64,000 nucleotides of DNA from Spirochaetia bacterium (GTDB taxonomy: Bacteria > Spirochaetota > Spirochaetia > Treponematales > Breznakiellaceae). How positions within the stretch are numbered: position 1 is the stretch's first letter; each line of letters opens with the position of its first letter. A model generated the notes under the pieces. That model was not told the DNA's origin. It did no database searches and saw only the letters and a list, made by a program, of their open reading frames with translations. This document shows, in pieces, positions 50,363 to 60,638 of this stretch. The translations under genes and the position numbers were made by a program. The stretch spans positions 1-64,000 of the forward strand of contig BNUY01000002.1 of the NCBI GenBank assembly GCA_025997715.1, read 5' to 3'.

Positions 50363-52159
50363 ATGGTGAATTCTATCAGTTTCAGATACCGGTTGTTTCT
50401 GATAATATGTATTGTCGCCATTGTTCCCATTACCGTTATGGCCGGCATCCTGTACCGGCGGGCGGTATTTGAAATAACCAGTCAAATAACCGATGTTGTG
50501 GTAAAAACCTTGAATTTTTCCATCGAGTATATTGAACCAAGCCTTCAAACAATCATCCATACCTCGGAGCTCATCCTGCGGGAGGAAAAAATTGGCGCCG
50601 CAGCGGAGGCCGAAAAATCCATGCCGTACAATGATATTGTCGAGTATAACAAGTCCGTTAGAGAAATTCTTAGTATGTATATAGAACGGATAAAATCCAT
50701 AAACAGCACCTTTGGCTTTGATTCTTTTTATGTGTATTTGCCCCGCCATCGTCTGCTGCTGGATTCAAAAACAACGTTTTATGAAAACATCAATCCGGAA
50801 TATCTTGATTTTGTCAGCGGCAGCCGGAAAAACCGGTCCTGGTCCATAACAAAAGCGGTTGATTTTTATACCCTCAACCAAATTGACCGCCATCGATTCG
50901 GCTATAACAGGCTTTTAACCTATGTCAACCAGGTTACGGATGAAAAAGGAGAGGTGATTCTATATCTAGCCGCCAATGTCCGCTTTGATTTTTTGAGCGG
51001 CTATTACAACCGTATTGAAAAAGGCATTCCCGGGAATTTTCTGATTTTGGATACCGACGGCAATTTTATCGCAAACAGCCATGAGGAACAGGGAGCGGAT
51101 TTCGGGAACCGTATTTCTGCGGCCATTCAGTCAGGAAAAGAATCCAGCGGTTCCCTGCAAACAGTCTTTGCTGATCAGCGCTGGTTTGTGGTGTATTCGG
51201 TTTCCGGTTATACCCGCTGGAAATACGCCCTTGCCGTTCCGGCTAAGGATGTTTTCGGCCAAATATACAATATCCGGAATTTTTTCGTCCTGGTGGTTCT
51301 ATTAATAACGGCGCTGATCCTGCCCCTCTGTTTTATCGTCTCAGGCAGCGTCTACCGGCCTCTGGGAAAACTAATCGCCGCCATGCGGGAAGTTGAGGGC
51401 GGCCGCCTTGACATACGGATAAACGACAGGCGGGAGGATGAATACCGGCTGGTTTTCCGGAGCTTCAATAAAATGGCCGGGGAACTTAACAAGCTGGTGG
51501 AGGATCTTGCCAATGAACAGGTTCTTAAAAAACAGGCCGAGATCAACATGCTCCAGGCCCAGATCAATCCCCATTTTTTGTACAATACCCTGGATTCGAT
51601 CTACAGCATCGCCGTCATGTATAAGGTTGAGGAAATTTCAAAAATTGTAGCGGCGCTCTCAAAGTTTTTCCGCATAGCCTTGAGCGAAGGGAAGCAGGAC
51701 ATCACGCTGAAAGAAGAGCTTGACATCATCAAGAATTACCTCATCATCCAGAACATCAGGTTCAATAATAAAATTGAATATAGGATATCCGTTCCCGAAG
51801 AGTACAAGGATATAAGCATACCAAAGCTGCTGCTCCAGCCCATAGTGGAAAATTCGATATTCCACGGAATGGAACGGAAAAAAGGCAAGGGTCATTTAAG
51901 CATCAGTTGTCAGACAGAGGAGGATACGCTCTGTATACGGATCAGTGACGACGGAGTCGGTATGACCGAAGAACATTTGCGATCCCTCAGGGATTCCATC
52001 AACAGGGACCGGATCGGGGATACGGATAACTTTGCCCTCAGAACCCTGAACAAGCAGCTCATCCTCAGGTACGGCGCGCAGTACGGGCTTCACCTTGACA
52101 GCGCCTGGGGCAAGGGAACAACGGTGGCCGTTTCTATTCCTATCCGGTTATCCGTATAA
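50363..52159 (+). CDS. Sensor histidine kinase, YesM type
   Basis: 598 residues from ATG 50363 (GGTGGAAA upstream); ATG 50303 is earlier but its leader peptide is unlike the family. First helix FLIICIVAIVPITVMAGILY, an extracytoplasmic sensing region of about 250 residues, and a second helix (FFVLVVLLITALILPLCFIV). HAMP, His_kinase motif LQAQINPHFLYNTLDSI and HATPase (PIVENSIFHGMERKKGKG, SDDGVGM) follow. It probably senses the sugar handled by the divergent transporter. Confidence 0.88.
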   Translation: MVNSISFRYRLFLIICIVAIVPITVMAGILYRRAVFEITSQITDVVVKTLNFSIEYIEPSLQTIIHTSELILREEKIGAAAEAEKSMPYNDIVEYNKSVREILSMYIERIKSINSTFGFDSFYVYLPRHRLLLDSKTTFYENINPEYLDFVSGSRKNRSWSITKAVDFYTLNQIDRHRFGYNRLLTYVNQVTDEKGEVILYLAANVRFDFLSGYYNRIEKGIPGNFLILDTDGNFIANSHEEQGADFGNRISAAIQSGKESSGSLQTVFADQRWFVVYSVSGYTRWKYALAVPAKDVFGQIYNIRNFFVLVVLLITALILPLCFIVSGSVYRPLGKLIAAMREVEGGRLDIRINDRREDEYRLVFRSFNKMAGELNKLVEDLANEQVLKKQAEINMLQAQINPHFLYNTLDSIYSIAVMYKVEEISKIVAALSKFFRIALSEGKQDITLKEELDIIKNYLIIQNIRFNNKIEYRISVPEEYKDISIPKLLLQPIVENSIFHGMERKKGKGHLSISCQTEEDTLCIRISDDGVGMTEEHLRSLRDSINRDRIGDTDNFALRTLNKQLILRYGAQYGLHLDSAWGKGTTVAVSIPIRLSV

Positions 52160-52171
52160 AAGAGGCGCGCC

Positions 52172-52933
52172 GTGTATACCATGATTGTAGCCGATGATGA
52201 GCGCTGGATTCGGGAACGGATTATCAATTCTATCAACTGGGAAGAGATCGGCGTTACGGTGGCGGGGCAGGCTTCGGACGGGGAAGAAGCGCTGGAACTC
52301 TGCAAATCCCGGAGGCCCGATATTGTACTCACCGATATCCGTATGCCCGCTGTCAGCGGCCTGGAATTCATCATGGCCATAAAAGAATGCGGTATCAATC
52401 CAAAGATAATTATTATCAGCGGGTACAACGATTTTTCTTACGCCCAGAAAGCCATCAAACTGGGGGTGTTTGACTACATTCTGAAACCGGTTGAAAACAG
52501 TGAAATGATTGAGGTGGTAAAAAAATGTATCAGGCAGATAGAGATTGAATCAGGCTATATTCGTCTGGGGCCGCCGCCTTCCGCTATTGAAAAAAATAAA
52601 AGTCAAAGCGGCAGAATGAAAAAAATGATAGAGAAGGCAAAAGGCTTCATCGACGAACATTACGCGAACCCCATAACCCAGCGGGATGTGGCGGAGAGCA
52701 TCACGCTCAATACGTCTTATTTCAGCAAAATCTTTCGTGAAGAAACGGGCGAATCCTTTACCCATTATCTTGCCCGTTACCGTATCGGAAAGGCGGTTGA
52801 ACTGATGCAAGACCCTACCCTGAAGGTGTACGAGATAGCGGGCCGTGTCGGTTATGACAATGTCCAGTATTTTATAAAGATCTTCCGGCAATACACGGGC
52901 CTGAGCCCCAACCAGTACCGGGACAGAAACTAG
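52172..52933 (+). CDS. Response regulator, short YesN/AraC type
   Basis: 253 residues: receiver domain with Asp in DIVLTDIRMP near residue 55 and Lys in YILKPVEN near 106, then directly a C-terminal AraC-type HTH (about 150-250, ending GYDNVQYFIKIFRQYTGLSP). It lacks the long central linker of the 13354 regulator. Encoded 12 bp after its kinase; likely controls the divergent transporter operon. Confidence 0.88.
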   Translation: MYTMIVADDERWIRERIINSINWEEIGVTVAGQASDGEEALELCKSRRPDIVLTDIRMPAVSGLEFIMAIKECGINPKIIIISGYNDFSYAQKAIKLGVFDYILKPVENSEMIEVVKKCIRQIEIESGYIRLGPPPSAIEKNKSQSGRMKKMIEKAKGFIDEHYANPITQRDVAESITLNTSYFSKIFREETGESFTHYLARYRIGKAVELMQDPTLKVYEIAGRVGYDNVQYFIKIFRQYTGLSPNQYRDRN

Positions 52934-53025
52934 ACTACATTATTGCGACCTATTTGCGCAGGAATCCTTTCAGGGCATGAGAAAAACCTGGCCTTTACGG
53001 GGAGGTATGTTCGCAGGCGCTATAT

Positions 53026-53964
53026 TTAAATAGTGGCGAGCATTATCGCCTTAATCGTGTGTTTCCGGTTTTCCGCTTCGTCCCAGACACGGGTCTGCGG
53101 GCCGTCAATCACTTCGGCGGTCACTTCTTCGTTGCGGATTGCCGGGAGGCAGTGGAGAAAAATAGTATCCCTGCGGCCGGTCTTGTCCATGAGGGTCTGG
53201 TTGACCTGATAGGGGCTTAAAAGCGTAACCCGTTCCGCTTTTTTCGCCTCCTCTCCCATACTTGCCCAGACATCGGTATAAATTGCGCAGGCCCCTTCGA
53301 CTTCCGCGGTATCGGCGCTAACACATATCTTTGAACCGGTGGCCGCAGCCAGGGGTTCACATTTGCCTACCAAAACCGGATCGGGATTGAGGCTTGGGGG
53401 GGTGACGATAGTAAAATGAATGCCCAGCTTTGCGCTTATCACCATCAGGGAACGGGCAACATTGTTCCGGCCATCACCCACAAAGCAGAGTTTCTTCCCT
53501 TTGGCGGGGCCGAAGTTTTCTTCTATAGTCTGTACATCCGCAAGAACCTGGGTGGGATGATAATCATCGGTAAGCCCATTGTACACCGGCACCCCGGAAT
53601 ACTTTGCCAGGGCTTCCACCGTGGCCTGCTTGTAACCCCGGAACTGGATGGCGCTGTACATGCGGCCCAGAACCCGGGCGGTATCTTCGATGGTTTCCTT
53701 TTCCCCCAGGTGGATGTCCGCCGGTGAAAGAAACACCGGATAGCCCCCCTCTTCGCCCACGGCGGTCTCAAAGGCACTCCGGGTCCGGGTAGAATGTTTC
53801 TCAAAAATCAGGGCCACGGTTTTTCCCGCAAAACGCTGGTGGGTTTCGCCCCGTTTTTTTTCTTCCTTAACCTGTTTCGACAAATCAAGAAGTGCGCGGA
53901 TTTCTTCGCCCGTATAATCAAGCCAGGTAAGCAGGGATCGGCCCTTAAAGGTTTTGGTATCCAT
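53026..53964 (-). CDS. argF: Ornithine carbamoyltransferase
   Basis: 312 residues, the usual length. Carbamoyl-phosphate motif HSTRTRSAFETA near residue 57, HPTQVLADVQT near 137, and the ornithine-site FLHCLPA near residue 270. Catalyses ornithine plus carbamoyl phosphate to citrulline, in arginine synthesis or the arginine deiminase route. No carbamate kinase or other arg gene is nearby. No Shine-Dalgarno site: the -10 box ends 8 nt before the ATG, so the mRNA is likely near-leaderless. Confidence 0.93.
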   Translation of the reverse strand: MDTKTFKGRSLLTWLDYTGEEIRALLDLSKQVKEEKKRGETHQRFAGKTVALIFEKHSTRTRSAFETAVGEEGGYPVFLSPADIHLGEKETIEDTARVLGRMYSAIQFRGYKQATVEALAKYSGVPVYNGLTDDYHPTQVLADVQTIEENFGPAKGKKLCFVGDGRNNVARSLMVISAKLGIHFTIVTPPSLNPDPVLVGKCEPLAAATGSKICVSADTAEVEGACAIYTDVWASMGEEAKKAERVTLLSPYQVNQTLMDKTGRRDTIFLHCLPAIRNEEVTAEVIDGPQTRVWDEAENRKHTIKAIMLATI

Positions 53965-53972
53965 AATGAACT

Positions 53973-54002
53973 ACGATAGCGGGAATCCGGGTATCCTGTC
54001 AA
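53973..54002 (-). promoter_or_regulatory. argF promoter
   Basis: Minus strand TTGACA (53997-54002), 18 bp, TATCGT (53973-53978). Predicted start near 53966, two bases before the argF ATG. It separates argF from the V-ATPase operon that ends at 54009. Confidence 0.45.
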
Positions 54003-54008
54003 TCCTGG

Positions 54009-55466
54009 TTACAATCCCCCGCGCCCGCCCATCCCATCGCCCCAGCCCTGGGGATCGGGTGTTGCCGCCTGGGCATCGGCGCTTAGGCCGCCCATGTACT
54101 TCTCAATATATTCCTTCTTGATCCGCAGCAGGTCCTCCCGGGGCAGATTGGCCAACACCTTCCAGCCAAGGTCCAGGGTTTGGTCTATGCTGCGGTCCTC
54201 GAATTCACCCTGGGTAAGGAAGTCCTGTTCCAGCCGGTCGCCGAATTGGAGATAGCGTTTATCCGCCCCGGAAAGTTCCTCCTCGCCGATGATCGATGAA
54301 AGGTTGCGAATCTGCTTGACCTTGGAATAGGCGGCAAAGAGCTGGCTGGACACATCCTTGTGGTCTTCCCGGGTCATGCCGGGGCCGATGCCATCCTTCA
54401 TGAGCCGGGAAAGGCTGGGGAGGCCCGCCACCGGGGGATAAACCCCCCGTTGGGTCAGCTCCCGGTCCAGCACGATCTGCCCTTCGGTGATGTACCCCGA
54501 AAGGTCCGGGATGGGATGGCTGATATCGTCGTTAGGCATAGTGAGGATGGGTATCTGGGTGATGGAGCCCGAGGAACCGCTGATCTTCCCCGCCCGCTCG
54601 TAGAGGCTTGCCAAATCGGAGTAGAGGTAGCCGGGGTAACCCTTGCGGCTGGGGACTTCACCCCGGATGGAGCTTACTTCACGGAGGGCCTCGCAGTAGT
54701 TGGTCATGTCGGTCATTACCACCAGGACATGCATGTTCCGATCATAGGCCAGGTATTCTGCGGCGGTAAGGGCACAACGGGGGGCCACCAGCCGCTCCAG
54801 GGAGGGCGCATCCGCCAGTGACAGAAATACTACCACGTTTGCCAGGACCCCGGTGCGCTCGAAGTCGTCCAGGAAGAACCGGGCCACGTCGTACTTGACC
54901 CCCATGGCGCAGAAAACTACCACGAAGGGTTCGCCGGAGCCATCAAGGTTGAGTATCTTTGCCTGACGCACTATTTGTGCGGCCAGTTTGTTATGGGGGA
55001 GGCCGTTGCCGGAAAAGATCGGCAGCTTTTGTCCCCGGATCAGGGTATTCATGCCGTCGATGGAGGAAATGCCGGTCTGGATAAAGTCACGGGGATAGGT
55101 CCGGGCATAGGGGTTGATGGGGAGGCCGTTCACATCCAGGCAGGTGGAGGAGAAGATGTTTCCGTAGCCGTCAATGGGTTCACCCAGGCCGTTAAAGATG
55201 CGCCCCAGAAGCCCCAGACCTACCCGCAGTTCCATGGGTTTCCCCAGAAATTCCACCCGGGAGTCCGCTGCGGAAAGCCCGGTGTTACTGCCGAAGATCT
55301 GTATCGCCGTCCAGTCCTCGCTCATGTCCACCACACGGCCCAGGCGGCGGCCTTCGTCACGGTCATACACCGCCACCACCTCGTTGAAGCCCACGTTACG
55401 GCTCCGCTCGGTGATCACCACCGGGCCTTCTATCCGGGTAAGCCCACGGTATTCAACGCCCCTCAT
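54009..55466 (-). CDS. atpB: V-type ATP synthase subunit B
   Basis: 485 residues, non-catalytic regulatory subunit of the V1 head. N-terminal beta barrel ([19 protein letters not shown]), nucleotide-fold region [20 protein letters not shown] without a Walker A lysine, and [15 protein letters not shown]. The C-terminus has an unusual Gly-rich tail ([12 protein letters not shown]). ATG overlaps the subunit A stop by 4 bp. Last V-ATPase gene of the cluster; subunit D, which usually follows B, is absent. Confidence 0.93.
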   Translation of the reverse strand: MRGVEYRGLTRIEGPVVITERSRNVGFNEVVAVYDRDEGRRLGRVVDMSEDWTAIQIFGSNTGLSAADSRVEFLGKPMELRVGLGLLGRIFNGLGEPIDGYGNIFSSTCLDVNGLPINPYARTYPRDFIQTGISSIDGMNTLIRGQKLPIFSGNGLPHNKLAAQIVRQAKILNLDGSGEPFVVVFCAMGVKYDVARFFLDDFERTGVLANVVVFLSLADAPSLERLVAPRCALTAAEYLAYDRNMHVLVVMTDMTNYCEALREVSSIRGEVPSRKGYPGYLYSDLASLYERAGKISGSSGSITQIPILTMPNDDISHPIPDLSGYITEGQIVLDRELTQRGVYPPVAGLPSLSRLMKDGIGPGMTREDHKDVSSQLFAAYSKVKQIRNLSSIIGEEELSGADKRYLQFGDRLEQDFLTQGEFEDRSIDQTLDLGWKVLANLPREDLLRIKKEYIEKYMGGLSADAQAATPDPQGWGDGMGGRGGL

Positions 55467-57280
55467 AAAGTCTCCTTAGTTCGGTAACTCCGCTCCAGGT
55501 TTTCCAGGGCGCTCCGCATTTCATGTTCAAAGTCCGATAGCATTGCTGCATCCTCGTTTTTCACATCACCCTTCAGCCGGGAAAGCCGTCCCCGTATGGG
55601 TTCGGGATTGTCGCCGCCCGTAAGGGAGTTAATCTTGATCAAGGGCGCTCCCAGCTTGATACAGACCTGGGCTTTTTCATAGAAGGCCATGATGAGTTCC
55701 AGGAGCCGCACCTGTTTTGCGGGGATGCAGTACATATCCACCTCGTCAAAGGAATTCTGCTGGAGAAACCCGTCCTTGATGATATCCGCCGTTACTAATA
55801 CTAAGCGCTGATCATCGGGCAGCGCGTCGGGGCCGATGAGCCGCACTATTTCTGAAAGCCGCTGTTCCTTCTTCAATAAATCCAATGTTGACCGGCGCAG
55901 GGTTGCCCAGAGGGGGTTCACCTTTTCCCACCAGGGCCCCACTTCCTCGGCGTATTCGGAATAGCTTTCTATCCAACTGATGGCCGGGTAATGCCGGGCG
56001 TTGGCCAGGTCCCGGTCCAGCGCCCAGAAACACCGGATGAAGCGCTTGGTATGCTGGGTGACGGGCTCGGAAAAGTCGCCCCCCGGCGGGGATACGGCGC
56101 CGATGATGGAGACCGATCCCTCAACACCGGAAAGGGTCTGCACCCTGCCCGCCCGTTCGTAGAATTCCGCAAGCCTGGTGGGGAGATAGGCGGGAAAGCC
56201 CTCCTCGGCAGGCATTTCCTCCATGCGCCCCGAAAGTTCCCGTAACGCCTCCGCCCAGCGGCTGGTGGAATCCGCCATGATCGCCACATGGTAGCCCATG
56301 TCCCGGTAGAACTCCGCCAGGGTGACCCCGGTGTAAATGGACACCTCACGGGCAGCCACAGGCATGTTGGAGGTATTGGCGATGAGAATGGTCCGCTCCA
56401 TCAGGGAACGGCCCGATCGGGGATCGGTCAGGTGGGGGAACTCGGTGAGCACATCGGTCATCTCGTTGCCCCGCTCGCCGCAGCCGATGTAGATGATCAC
56501 GTCGGCGTCGCACCACTTGGCAACGGCGTGCTGGGTCATGGTCTTCCCGGTACCGAAGCCGCCGGGTATGGCGGCGGTGCCTCCCTTGGAAAGGGGGAAA
56601 AACACGTCGATGACCCGCTGACCCGTAACCAGGGGCTGATCCTGGGGCAGCCGTTTCGCGCTGGGCCGCGGAATCCGCACCGGCCACCACTGGGCCAGGG
56701 TGATCTCCTCCCCGTGGTCCGTCCGGGCAATGACCGCATTGCAGTTGTAGTCCCCGGCCTTGGAGAGTTCCGTAAGCGCCGCCCCGTGTATCCCCGGCGG
56801 AACCATGATCTTGCAAACGATGCTCGGGGTTTCCTGCACCGTCCCCAGAACCAGGCCCGGCGTTGGGACCGGTTTTTCCCCGGCGGCAATTTTCGCAGTC
56901 AGCGCGGGATCGGGGACGAAGGGCCATAGTTTAGCGGTATCCAGGGGCTCACTCCGTGCGCCGGGGTCCATGAATGCGCCACTCTGCTTAAAAAGGGCCT
57001 CCAGGGGCCGCTGTATTCCGTCATATATGGTACCGATAAGCCCCGGCCCCAGAAGCACCGACAGGGGCCTGCCGGTGGAGGACGCCCCGGCGCCTATCAT
57101 CAGCCCCGTGTCATCCTCGTAGACCTGGATCACCGCCTCGTTCTGCTCAAGCCGCACGATTTCCCCGATGATCCGCTTCTCCCCCACCTCTACCAGGTCG
57201 AAGAGCCCCGCCCCCTCGAGCCCCGAGGCGCGCACTATGGGCCCGGAAATGCGCCGGACCTTTCCGTCAATGGCCATCAT
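55463..57280 (-). CDS. atpA: V-type ATP synthase subunit A (catalytic)
   Basis: 605 residues. N-terminal barrel, the non-homologous region, Walker [13 protein letters not shown] near residue 237, [14 protein letters not shown], and the catalytic-site segment [15 protein letters not shown]. Couples ATP to ion movement with B through the stalk. ATG overlaps the subunit E stop (ATGA), indicating coupled translation. Confidence 0.95.
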   Translation of the reverse strand: MMAIDGKVRRISGPIVRASGLEGAGLFDLVEVGEKRIIGEIVRLEQNEAVIQVYEDDTGLMIGAGASSTGRPLSVLLGPGLIGTIYDGIQRPLEALFKQSGAFMDPGARSEPLDTAKLWPFVPDPALTAKIAAGEKPVPTPGLVLGTVQETPSIVCKIMVPPGIHGAALTELSKAGDYNCNAVIARTDHGEEITLAQWWPVRIPRPSAKRLPQDQPLVTGQRVIDVFFPLSKGGTAAIPGGFGTGKTMTQHAVAKWCDADVIIYIGCGERGNEMTDVLTEFPHLTDPRSGRSLMERTILIANTSNMPVAAREVSIYTGVTLAEFYRDMGYHVAIMADSTSRWAEALRELSGRMEEMPAEEGFPAYLPTRLAEFYERAGRVQTLSGVEGSVSIIGAVSPPGGDFSEPVTQHTKRFIRCFWALDRDLANARHYPAISWIESYSEYAEEVGPWWEKVNPLWATLRRSTLDLLKKEQRLSEIVRLIGPDALPDDQRLVLVTADIIKDGFLQQNSFDEVDMYCIPAKQVRLLELIMAFYEKAQVCIKLGAPLIKINSLTGGDNPEPIRGRLSRLKGDVKNEDAAMLSDFEHEMRSALENLERSYRTKETL

Positions 57281-57933
57281 TGCCCGCCTCCTTCCAAGGC
57301 CGTACTTCCCAAAAGGGAGCTTACCAACTCCGCCCGGCTATCATCCAACAGGGCAGCCGCCAGGGCATCCAGTGAGGCGGTGAGCCGTACCGCAGGTGTT
57401 TCCACAATAATCGCGGGAAAATTGCCGGGAAGTTTATGGAAGTCTTTTGTCCCTTGTACCGTCCAGTTGATCCCCGGAAGGGCTCTGTCTACCAGGATTT
57501 TAAGTTCCTCCTCCGTAAGCGCCCGGTATCCCACCAAGAGGGGTGAGGCGTCAGAGTCAGACCTTTGGTCTGCGGCTTCCGGCAGCCCTGCGGCGCAGCG
57601 GCGAAGCTCCGTTTCCAGCAGGGCGAGAAGTTTCTCCCGTGATAAAGACCCGAGGTAATCCTGCATGGCGGTACGCAAGAGGGCTTCCACCTTTTCTGAA
57701 TAGGTGCGCCGTTTATCCAGGGGCAGCCGGGCCATGAGTTCTTCCCGAATCTTTTCGGTCCGGCTTGCGAAATTCCGTTTCAGTTCCCCGGTATCCTTTG
57801 CAATCCGTTCTTCCCAGACTGCGGCGGAGGCGGCAATGGCATCCTCCGCCGTTTTCAGAATACGCCGGGCCTTTTTCCGGGCATCCTCGAGAATCTCTTT
57901 GTCCAATACCTCGGTTGATCGCAGTTCTTCCAT
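57277..57933 (-). CDS. atpE: V-type ATP synthase subunit E
   Basis: 218 residues. Long charged helix at the N-terminus ([20 protein letters not shown]) and a C-terminal globular part, the layout of the peripheral-stalk subunit E. It lies between F and A, the usual spirochaete order. Sequence similarity in this family is low, so the call rests on position and helix pattern. Confidence 0.85.
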   Translation of the reverse strand: MEELRSTEVLDKEILEDARKKARRILKTAEDAIAASAAVWEERIAKDTGELKRNFASRTEKIREELMARLPLDKRRTYSEKVEALLRTAMQDYLGSLSREKLLALLETELRRCAAGLPEAADQRSDSDASPLLVGYRALTEEELKILVDRALPGINWTVQGTKDFHKLPGNFPAIIVETPAVRLTASLDALAAALLDDSRAELVSSLLGSTALEGGGQ

Positions 57934-57952
57934 ATGTATTCCTCAAGTCCCG

Positions 57953-58309
57953 CTACACGTGAATCCCAACCGCTTCCCGGATGGAGTCCACCAGGGTTTT
58001 ACGGCCGCTCTGACGCCCCTGGATGCCGGGAATCTCCACCACCAGGGGATACTCACCGCCAAGCTGCCATTGGGTAAGCTCATCCCCAAGCCAGTCCGCG
58101 GCCTCCTCGGTGAGGATCAGCACCCGGCAGCCCGTGCCGCCGTCGGCGCCTGTCACCGGCAGCACCGTCCCGGCGGTTTCGTCCCAGCCCCGGGTTATCC
58201 GCAGAAATGCGGCGCGGGCAGTCTCGGCATTGAAAGCAAGGGTTCCGTCTATACCGATAAAGCGAAAGGCGGTAACCAGCTCGGCATCCCCGATAAAGTA
58301 ATAGTCCAT
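57953..58309 (-). CDS. atpF: V-type ATP synthase subunit F
   Basis: 118 residues from ATG 58309, which overlaps the subunit K stop (TAATG). MDYYFIGDAELVTAFRFIG is the typical F-subunit opening, and the strand CRVLILTEEAADWLGDEL sits at the centre of the Rossmann-like fold. Central-stalk component. The open frame extends upstream through the K gene, but that part is a shadow. Confidence 0.88.
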   Translation of the reverse strand: MDYYFIGDAELVTAFRFIGIDGTLAFNAETARAAFLRITRGWDETAGTVLPVTGADGGTGCRVLILTEEAADWLGDELTQWQLGGEYPLVVEIPGIQGRQSGRKTLVDSIREAVGIHV

Positions 58310-58620
58310 TACAATATCATGATCAATAAAGCAACCAGGAAGCCCCAGAGACAGATACCTTCCGCAAGCCCCGCGTAGGGTAATGCCTTCCCGGAAAGTT
58401 CCGGGTTTTCGCTCATGGCGCCCATGGCGGCCGCCCCGATCTGACCCACGGCGATACCCCCGGCGATACAGGAAAGCCCCACCGCCAGGGCCGCCGCGAT
58501 ATACCGCCATGCCGCAGTATTGCTGCCGGCCGCTGCGGCTGCAGCCGCAGCTTCCTGGGCAAAGAGCGGAACCGACAGGGCAGACAGTATACCGATGGCC
58601 AATACTATTTTGCGTTTCAT
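58309..58620 (-). CDS. atpK: V-type ATP synthase subunit K (membrane rotor)
   Basis: 103 residues from ATG 58620, chosen for GGGAGGTTTGATT upstream. A signal-like first helix ending PLFAQEAAAAA, then two membrane helices (AAALAVGLSCIAGGIAVGQI and the last about 20 residues). The ion-binding Glu is probably in GLAEGICLWGF. Short single-hairpin form, close in size to an F-type c subunit; the duplicated four-helix form is absent. Confidence 0.88.
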   Translation of the reverse strand: MKRKIVLAIGILSALSVPLFAQEAAAAAAAAGSNTAAWRYIAAALAVGLSCIAGGIAVGQIGAAAMGAMSENPELSGKALPYAGLAEGICLWGFLVALLIMIL

Positions 58621-58622
58621 AA

Positions 58623-60638
58623 TCAAACCTCCCTGCGAAACCGGAAGGGTGCAAAGGCCATCCCGGTTTCGGTAAAAAACTTGCTAAAAAATTCGTAATA
58701 TTGAAGACGCACCACCTGGATGGCAACGATCATTCCCTCAAGCAGTATTATGACGGTATTCCCGAAGATCATCACCAACAAGAATACTGCGGGGCCGGCG
58801 ATACTTCCGGCGGCCTCCATCACCATTTCTGAAAGGGTAAAGATGATAAACGAAAGCACCGCATGGGAAAGGGCAAAGGCCCCCACCCGGAGAAAACTCA
58901 CCGTGTTGGAAATATAGGTGGACACCGTTTCCAGGATCTCCACAATTCCTTCCATAACAAACACCATAAGCCCCTCTTCCAGCACCGGCCGTTCCCCCGC
59001 AAAAAGGCGCCACACCACGGGGCCAAAGAAGATGCAGAACACCGGCAGGGCCAGGCCGATACCGTCGAACCAGGCAAAACGCCCCCCCAGAAGGCAGCGG
59101 ATAGCAATAGCAATTGCATACCAAAACAGGAGCAGCCCGGAAACGCCGGTCTTGGAGAAAAAGGCGCGCGCATAGTTCTTAAGGCTCAGTTGATTAAGAA
59201 TATTTATCAACAGCCCGATGGAATTGAAAATAATCCCCACCGCAATGGTAAACCCAAAAAAGTAAAACAGCTTTGTTACACTCCCCCCCTTTTCGGCAAG
59301 GGGCATGAGCGTGAGTATGCGGTCCACCGGATGACCGGTAAGAAACCCCGTAAGCGCCCTGGTGGGCCCGATGAACAGTTCTTCGGTTGCAAAAATCTCC
59401 CCATTGAGGAAGCCCATGACCATGGAAGCAAGGCCCACCGAAATGAGCGGGGTGGAATAAGTCTTAAATTTCGACAAGGCCTTAAGTCCATGGCGGCTCG
59501 TAAGCATTCCCGCCAGAAAAAGCACGAAGCCCTGCCCCACATCACCAAACATGATCCCAAAGAGCAGGGTAAAAAAGAAAGCCACCAAGGGTGTGGGATC
59601 GATAGTACCGTAGAGGGGCGCCCCGTAAGAGAACACCACCCCTTCAAAGCCCTTAACAAAAGCGCCGTGGCGGAGGGATACGGGGACCTTGACCTTTCCC
59701 TCCCTGACAGCGGGAATCTCGTTGGGATCAAAGGTACGCACCCCTACCCTTCCCCCGGTACGTTTCTCCAAATCCTCCACCAGCCGCCCTATGTTGTCCG
59801 CGGGAACCCAGCCGGAAAGGACATAGACATTCCTGGTGGACACCAACCGGTTCTTGAGGTCCTCGGTGAGGGAAGCCATCAGGAAGCTGCTATACAGGGA
59901 TACAAGAGCGGGACCGTATTCTTCTTTCACCTGTTTTTTATCAGCCCCAAGGGCTTCCAAATCCGCATCCAGCCCCGCAAGCCGGGTCTGCAGCCCCGTC
60001 AGAAGCTCCTCCGGAACCCCCTGATAGCCTTCGGGGACGGTGATGGGGGCAAAACCCTGCTTTTTTAGTTCCGAATCCAAGGCAAAGCGGCCCTTCCGGG
60101 ATGCGGCGGCAAGAATACGGCCATCGCCGGTCCCAGCCCCCAGGGGAATAAATACCGCACGATCCGCCAGGGTATCCCGTAATGCACCCAGCCGGTCCGG
60201 TTCCATCCGGCCGATACGCAGGGTCAAATAGGAAAGCTGATCCAGATCCGCAAAAGGGGCGTTGAGGTTCGCAAAGGCATTGGCCTCGTTCAGGGCATCC
60301 TCAACTTTTTTCTTCTCCCTGCGGGTTTCGTTTTCCCGCCGACTCAGCAGTTCTATCCGTGAACAGATCTTCTCCGTAAGCTCAGCCTCACCGGGACCGG
60401 GGAGCGTACTGGATTCACCGGACTCCTTAGGGAGTTCCATCCCCAGATATACTGCGGCGGCCCGTATTTTTTCCAGATTTTCCAGGACACCGTTCCGGGC
60501 AGCATCCTTTGGAGCAACAGCTTCCTCGTTCTTGGGGAAGTGCATCACGGCCCGGCGGCCCAGATATTCAATCACCCCGTCAACATCCCGGTCAAGGACG
60601 CTGAGTTCAACCTGTTTCATCCTCCGGGGTCGAATCAT
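58623..60638 (-). CDS. atpI: V-type ATP synthase subunit I
   Basis: 671 residues. Soluble N-terminal half with coiled coil (RIELLSRRENETRREKKKVE), then the membrane half with about eight helices, starting PTPLVAFFFTLLFGIMFGDV. The conserved segment near residue 590 (NTVSFLRVGAFALSHAVLSF) carries the essential Arg for ion flow. ATG overlaps the subunit C stop by 4 bp. Confidence 0.92.
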   Translation of the reverse strand: MIRPRRMKQVELSVLDRDVDGVIEYLGRRAVMHFPKNEEAVAPKDAARNGVLENLEKIRAAAVYLGMELPKESGESSTLPGPGEAELTEKICSRIELLSRRENETRREKKKVEDALNEANAFANLNAPFADLDQLSYLTLRIGRMEPDRLGALRDTLADRAVFIPLGAGTGDGRILAAASRKGRFALDSELKKQGFAPITVPEGYQGVPEELLTGLQTRLAGLDADLEALGADKKQVKEEYGPALVSLYSSFLMASLTEDLKNRLVSTRNVYVLSGWVPADNIGRLVEDLEKRTGGRVGVRTFDPNEIPAVREGKVKVPVSLRHGAFVKGFEGVVFSYGAPLYGTIDPTPLVAFFFTLLFGIMFGDVGQGFVLFLAGMLTSRHGLKALSKFKTYSTPLISVGLASMVMGFLNGEIFATEELFIGPTRALTGFLTGHPVDRILTLMPLAEKGGSVTKLFYFFGFTIAVGIIFNSIGLLINILNQLSLKNYARAFFSKTGVSGLLLFWYAIAIAIRCLLGGRFAWFDGIGLALPVFCIFFGPVVWRLFAGERPVLEEGLMVFVMEGIVEILETVSTYISNTVSFLRVGAFALSHAVLSFIIFTLSEMVMEAAGSIAGPAVFLLVMIFGNTVIILLEGMIVAIQVVRLQYYEFFSKFFTETGMAFAPFRFRREV

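Noticed and set aside
57953-58726. Single 257-residue protein covering subunits K and F
   Set aside because: The upper part of the frame is a shadow of subunit K; the F subunit starts at ATG 58309 coupled to the K stop codon.
58863-60068. Plus-strand protein of 401 residues
   Set aside because: Antisense to V-ATPase subunit I, whose family motifs are clear.
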